From Girardinichthys multiradiatus (taxonomy: Eukaryota; Chordata; Actinopteri; Cyprinodontiformes; Goodeidae): a stretch of 64,000 nt of DNA. Both the position numbers and the translations under genes were made by a program. Position 1 is the stretch's first letter. Every line of letters begins with the position of its first letter. Positions 60,131-64,000 of this stretch are shown here, one piece after another. The notes under the pieces were generated by a model. The model saw nothing but the letters and a program-made list of their open reading frames with translations, was not told where the DNA came from and ran no database searches. The stretch lies in the NCBI RefSeq assembly GCF_021462225.1, contig NC_061804.1:4293463-4357462 (forward strand), given 5' to 3'.

Positions 60131-60540
60131 GGGATTCCTGAAAAAATGTCAGCCTCTAGTGTGGGGTCTGCAGAGATTTTAGCTGCCCTTTTCCTGACCC
60201 TAGACCTGTATAAGTCCTGGCCAGGGTAGAGGAAAGGTCAGCCCTGATGATTCTCTGTCCAGACCGGATTGTTTGTTGCAGTAGTGGATGACCCAAACCA
60301 CACTGAGAAGGACGAAGACAGGACAGACTGAATTATGGCAGCGTAGAAAATGATCAGCAGCTCCTGTGGAAAGTTGTACTTCTTGAGTTGACTCAGGAAG
60401 TACAGTTTCTGCTGGGCCTTCTTCCAAACATTGTCTATGTGTGAGGACCATCTCAGGTTTTGAGAAATGGTGGTTCCTAGGAACTGGAAATTATCCACAG
60501 CAGATATGGCGTTGTTGTGGTTGGTGAGGGGGGATATATC
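60131..60540 (-). pseudogene. outer CR1/Rex1-like LINE, C-terminal part
   Basis: Minus strand reads NFQFLGTTISQNLRWSSHID, then NVWKKAQQKLYFLSQLKKYN, FPQELLIIFYAAIIQSVLSS, then PGQDLYRSRVRKRAAKISAD. It continues from the outer reverse transcriptase at 63566-64000; the 3-kb inner LINE separates the two halves. Frameshifted near 60260. Confidence 0.75.
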
Positions 60541-60717
60541 AGAATCAGAATCAAAATCGGCTCTTTTGCCAAGTTTGTACATACAAACAAGGAATTTGAC
60601 TCCGGTACACTTTGCTCTCTGGTTTTTGTTTTTTGCATTAAAGAATATACAATATATATAAATAACAAGGTGGATTTGCAACATCTGTATGCTGTTGTTC
60701 TGTACTTTATTAAATGT

Positions 60718-63555
60718 TCAACAGACAAACATCCTGGGGGAAGAAACTGTCTCTGTGGCAGCTGGTTTTAGTGAACAGTGCTCTGTAGCGGCGGCCTGAA
60801 GGTAAAACTCTGAACAGTTTATGTGCAGGGTGTGTGGGGTCTGCAGAGATTCTTGCAGCTCTTTTTCTGACTCCACAGTCTTGAGTGGGTTGAGTTCAAG
60901 GTAGTTCTGACTGCACCAGTGTATCAGCCGATCCACCTGCTGTCTGTATGCAGACTCATCACCATCCTGGATCAGTCCAATGACAGTGGTGTCATATGCA
61001 ACCTTCAGGAGTTTCACGGACGAGTCCGATGAGGTGCAGTCATTTGTGTACAAGGAGAAGAGGAGTGGGGAGAGAACACACCCCTGGGGGGCACCAGTAC
61101 TTATTGATCTGGATCGGGAGAAGATGCTCCCCAGTCTCATCTGCTGCTGTCATTCCGTCAGGAAGCTGTTGAGCCACTGACAGGTGGAGGCTGGGACGTT
61201 GAGCTGGGTGAGCTTCTGGTGGAGGATATCTGGTATGATGGTGTTGAAGGCCGAGCTGAAGTCTACAAACAGGATCCTGGCGTACGTCCCTGGATGGTCG
61301 AGGTGTTGCAGGATGAAGTGTAGACCTAAGTTAACAGCATCATCTGCCGACCTGTTTGCTCAGTAAGTAAACTGCAGGGGGTCCAGCAGGGGGCCTGTGA
61401 TGTCTTTCAGGTGCTTCAACACCAGCCGCTCAAAAGATTTCATGACCACAGACATCAGGGCTACAGGCCTGTAGTCATTTAATCCTAGGATGGTGGGTTT
61501 CTTGGGCATCAGGATGATGGTGGATCGTTTGAGGCAGGAGGGGACCTCACATTTCTCTAGGGACTTGTTGAAGATCCGGGTGAAGATCGGAGCAAGTTGA
61601 TTTGCACAGGCTTTCCGGCATGATGGGGAGACGTTATCAGGTCTTCCAGCTTTCTTTGTTTTCATGCGCTGAAAGAGCCTATTTACATCTTCCTCGGAGA
61701 TCTTTAGTGCAGGCGGAGGATCTGATGGTGGGGGGTTGGTTGCTTTATGGGAGGAATTTGTTCCTGAATGGGATGTGAAGGAGATGATTTGAGGTGTGAA
61801 TGGCTTCCTGTCATGTTTGCAGTAGAAGCCATTCAGATGGTTAGCCAGGCGAGGATTCTGTTCAGGATGGGCGGGGGGGGCTCCTGTAGGCAGTCAGGTT
61901 TCTCAATCCGGTCCATACAGCCAAAGTATCACCAGTAGAAAGGCTGTTCTTCAGCTTCTCATTGTAGCTTCTGGCTACTGTGGCTCAGTAGGAAGAGTAG
62001 TGGTCTTGTAATCAGAAGGTTGTGGGTTTCGATTCCAGCTTCCTCCTGCCATATGTCGATGTGCCCCTGGGCAAGGCACTTAACCTCAAGTTGCCTACCG
62101 ATCTGTGTATCGGCGTATGAATATGTGAGCGTTAGTGAGTGCAATTGGGTGAATGTGGCTCTAGTGTAAAGTGCTTTGAGCGGTCTGTATGACTGGAAAA
62201 ACGCTATATAAGTTCAGTCCATTTACCATAGCTTCTCTTGGCTGCTTTGATCTCCTTTGTTAGTTTGTTCCTGGCCTGCTTGTACTGCACCCAATCTCCA
62301 CTGCTGTGAGCTTCTTCCTTTTCCCTGCGCAGATTCCTGAGATGTGGAGTAAACCATGGCTTATTGTTCCCAAAGGTGCAGAATGTCTTGGTCTGCACAC
62401 ACATGTCCTCACAGAAACTGATGTATGATGTCACCACATCAGTTAGTTGGTTTAAGTCAGTGGTTGAGGTTTCAAAAATAGTCCAGTCTGTGCATTCAAA
62501 GCAGGCCTGTAGCATCTGCTTTGATTTCCTCAGTCCACTTCTGAACAGTGTGAACCTTGGGTTTGGAAGCTCTTAGTCTTTGTCTGTAGGTTGGGATGAG
62601 GTGGATAAGAGAATGATCTGAAAAATCCAGAGCAGCCCTGGTAACAGCATGATATGAGTCCTTTAAAGCTGTGTAACAATGGTCCAGTATGTTTTTGTCT
62701 CTGGTGGGACATTTAATATGCTGTCTGTATTTGGGGAGTTCATTGGAGAGGATTGCGCTGTTAAAATCTCCCAGTATTATGATGAAAGAGTCCGTGTGTT
62801 TTTTCTCCACATCTGTAATCAGCTCAGCGAGATGTTTTTCAGCGGCAGAAGTGCAGCCTTGCGGTGGAAAATATGAGCCAATTATTATAAACGAGGAAAA
62901 CTCCCTCAGTGAATAAAACGGTTTACAGTTTATATAAAATGCCTCCAGATCAAGACTACATGTTTTCCCCAGCACTTTTATGTCTGCAACAACCTTCGTT
63001 TATATAAAAGCAGATTCCGCCTCCACGCCTCTTCCCCAATTGCTCCGCGCTGCGATCTTCTCTGAACAGCTGGAAGGCCTGCATCAGCAGTGCGCGGTCC
63101 AGGATGTTTTCACTCAGCCATGTCTCGGTGAAGCAGAGAACCGCTGATCCGCGGAGGTCCGTGTTTTTACTGGTGAGGAGAAGCAGCTCGTCCATTTTGC
63201 TGCTTAGAGAGCAGACATTTGCCAGATGGATTGAAGGCAGTGGTGTGCGAAGTCCTCTTCTGCGGAGTTTTACCAGCGCACCAGCACGTTTCCCTCTCCA
63301 ACGTCTCCGTCCGCGCAGAATCCCATAGAGTTCCGCAGCTCCGCTTGCCAGAAGCTCAGTGAACCTCGGATCGATGAAAGATGGTGAAAAAATCCCAAGA
63401 GAGGACTCTTTGATGTTGAGAAGTTCCTCTCTACTGAATGAGACCACAGAATTGTGGCCCAAGACCACAGTACCGTGGCTCGAAAAACATATGAACACAG
63501 AAAATACACAAACAAAGAGAGAGCGAAACTCCGAGGCTGCCATTGTCGGCACCAT
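60718..63555 (-). pseudogene. inner LINE endonuclease/reverse transcriptase, broken
   Basis: From the 5' end on the minus strand: MVPTMAASEFRSLFV start (63555); endonuclease pieces ANVCSLSSKMDELLLL, CFTETWLSENILDRA, RGGGICFYINEG, GSYFPPQG, IILGDFNSA and SDHSLIHLIPTYR (62496-63230). The linker NKPWFTPHLRNLRREKEEAH reaches the SINE insertion. The reverse transcriptase follows: AGRPDNVSPSCRKACANQLA, LNDYRPVALMSVVMKSFERL, VDFSSAFNTIIPDIL, GAPQGCVLSPLLFSLYTNDC. VAYDTTVIGLI lies where FADDTT is expected, so the catalytic Asp pair is lost. It ends near RYRPLFTKTSCHRDSFFPRM-like sequence. Several frameshifts. Clade by motif resemblance, not by search. Confidence 0.8.
61973..62228 (+). mobile_element. 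complete tRNA-derived SINE
   Basis: Flanked by the 8-bp duplication TAGCTTCT (61965-61972 and 62229-62236). The head has an A-box-like TGTGGCTCAGTAGG and a B-box-like GGTTTCGATTCC. The body has CCCTGGGCAAGGCACTTAAC and the 3' end AAAACGCTATATAAGTTCAG. Inserted in the inner LINE. A truncated relative lies at 50300-50580. Confidence 0.85.
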
Positions 63556-63565
63556 CTTGGTGTGA

Positions 63566-64000
63566 TCAGGGTGATATGGGGGGTTTCATCTCCACAGTCT
63601 TGAGGGGGTTAAGTTCCAAGTGGTTCTGACCACACCAGAGTACTATCCGATCCATCTCCTGTCTGTATGCAGACTCATCACTGTTCTGGATCAGTCCAAT
63701 AACAGTGGTGTCATCTGTCAACTTCAGATGTTTTACATACAGGTCCGCTGAGGTGCAGTCATTTGTGTAGAGGGAGAAGAGGAGTGAGGAGAGAACAAAC
63801 CCCTGGGAGGCGCTGCTGCTGATGGTTCTAGTGCGGGAGAAGATGCTCCCCAGCCTCACCCTGCTGCTGCCGGTCCTTCAGGAAGCTGTTGATCAACTGA
63901 CAGGTGGAGGCCGGGACTTTGAGCTGGATGAGCTTCTGGTGGAGGATGTCTGGGTTGATGGTGTTGAAAGCCAAGCTGAAGTCCACAAACAGGATCTTGC
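63566..64000 (-). pseudogene. outer CR1/Rex1-like LINE, reverse transcriptase (runs off window)
   Basis: Minus strand: MRLGSIFSRTRTISSSASQG, FVLSSLLFSLYTNDCTSADL, LTDDTTVIGLIQNSDESAYR, WCGQNHLELNPLKTVEMKPP. Upstream of this, AFNTINPDILHQKLIQLK-like sequence continues to the window edge. The frame resumes at 60540 after the inner LINE. Relative of the inner element but diverged. Confidence 0.8.

Larger units (their letters stand above)
60541..63565 (-). mobile_element. inner CR1/Rex1-like LINE, nearly full length
   Basis: The 3' tail (GATTCTGATTCTGAT on minus) lies at 60541 and the 5' end near 63560, so the element is about 3.0 kb including a 256-bp SINE. It interrupts a related LINE. Similar GG.GATAT sequence at both junctions (about 60531 and 63570) may be the target duplication. 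Confidence 0.75.

Overview
The window is eukaryotic nuclear DNA from a ray-finned fish, very probably a percomorph teleost. The evidence is spliced genes with GT-AG introns, AT-rich intergenic DNA, and a dense load of typical fish transposable elements: a Rex3 retroposon, Tc1 transposons, CR1/Rex1-like, L2-like and L1-like LINE pieces, tRNA-derived SINEs, a PIF/Harbinger remnant and solo LTR-like insertions. I cannot name the species, and I found no operons, RNA genes or CRISPR arrays.

The host-gene content is one small tandem family on the + strand. Four units start with the same promoter/signal-peptide block, at about 6.6, 16.8, 31.3 and 51.9 kb. Unit 2 (16896-20797) is an apparently intact five-exon gene. 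It encodes a signal peptide, two ten-cysteine Ly6/uPAR (LU) three-finger domains, a mucin stalk of 81 exact 9-residue Pro-Ala-Pro-Thr6-type repeats, and a GPI-anchor-like tail. Unit 3 (31356-46395) has the same promoter, signal exon and C-terminal tail. Its LU exons are missing, and it carries one 14.2-kb Thr/Ala/Pro exon, giving a predicted mucin of about 4756 residues. Units 1 and 4 are decayed; in both, the splice donor after the signal exon has changed from GT to AT. Together they look like a GPI-anchored LU-mucin and pure-mucin surface family; a mucus or epithelial surface role is inference only.

Layout: 0-5 kb holds LINE remnants, a 605-bp MITE, a G-rich tract and a solo LTR-like repeat. 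5.6-7.0 kb is unit 1. 7.7-14.7 kb is an RNase H-bearing LINE remnant with a solo LTR in it, followed by a Tc1 copy split by a nearly intact Rex3. 16.7-21 kb is unit 2. 21-30 kb is transposon debris, the left arm of a long inverted repeat, and a Tc1 element with an open transposase frame and perfectly placed 200-bp inverted repeats. 30.2-46.8 kb is unit 3. 47-51.8 kb is repeats. 51.8-53.8 kb is unit 4. 53.8-64 kb is the right arm of the inverted repeat (with an L2-like insertion) and a LINE nested in a related LINE, itself holding a SINE.

The most unusual content is the unit-3 giant mucin exon. It has a 21-bp base repeat, two families of 1.5-1.7-kb higher-order repeats whose measured spacings are all multiples of three, extreme G-depletion on the coding strand, and long open antisense frames as a by-product.
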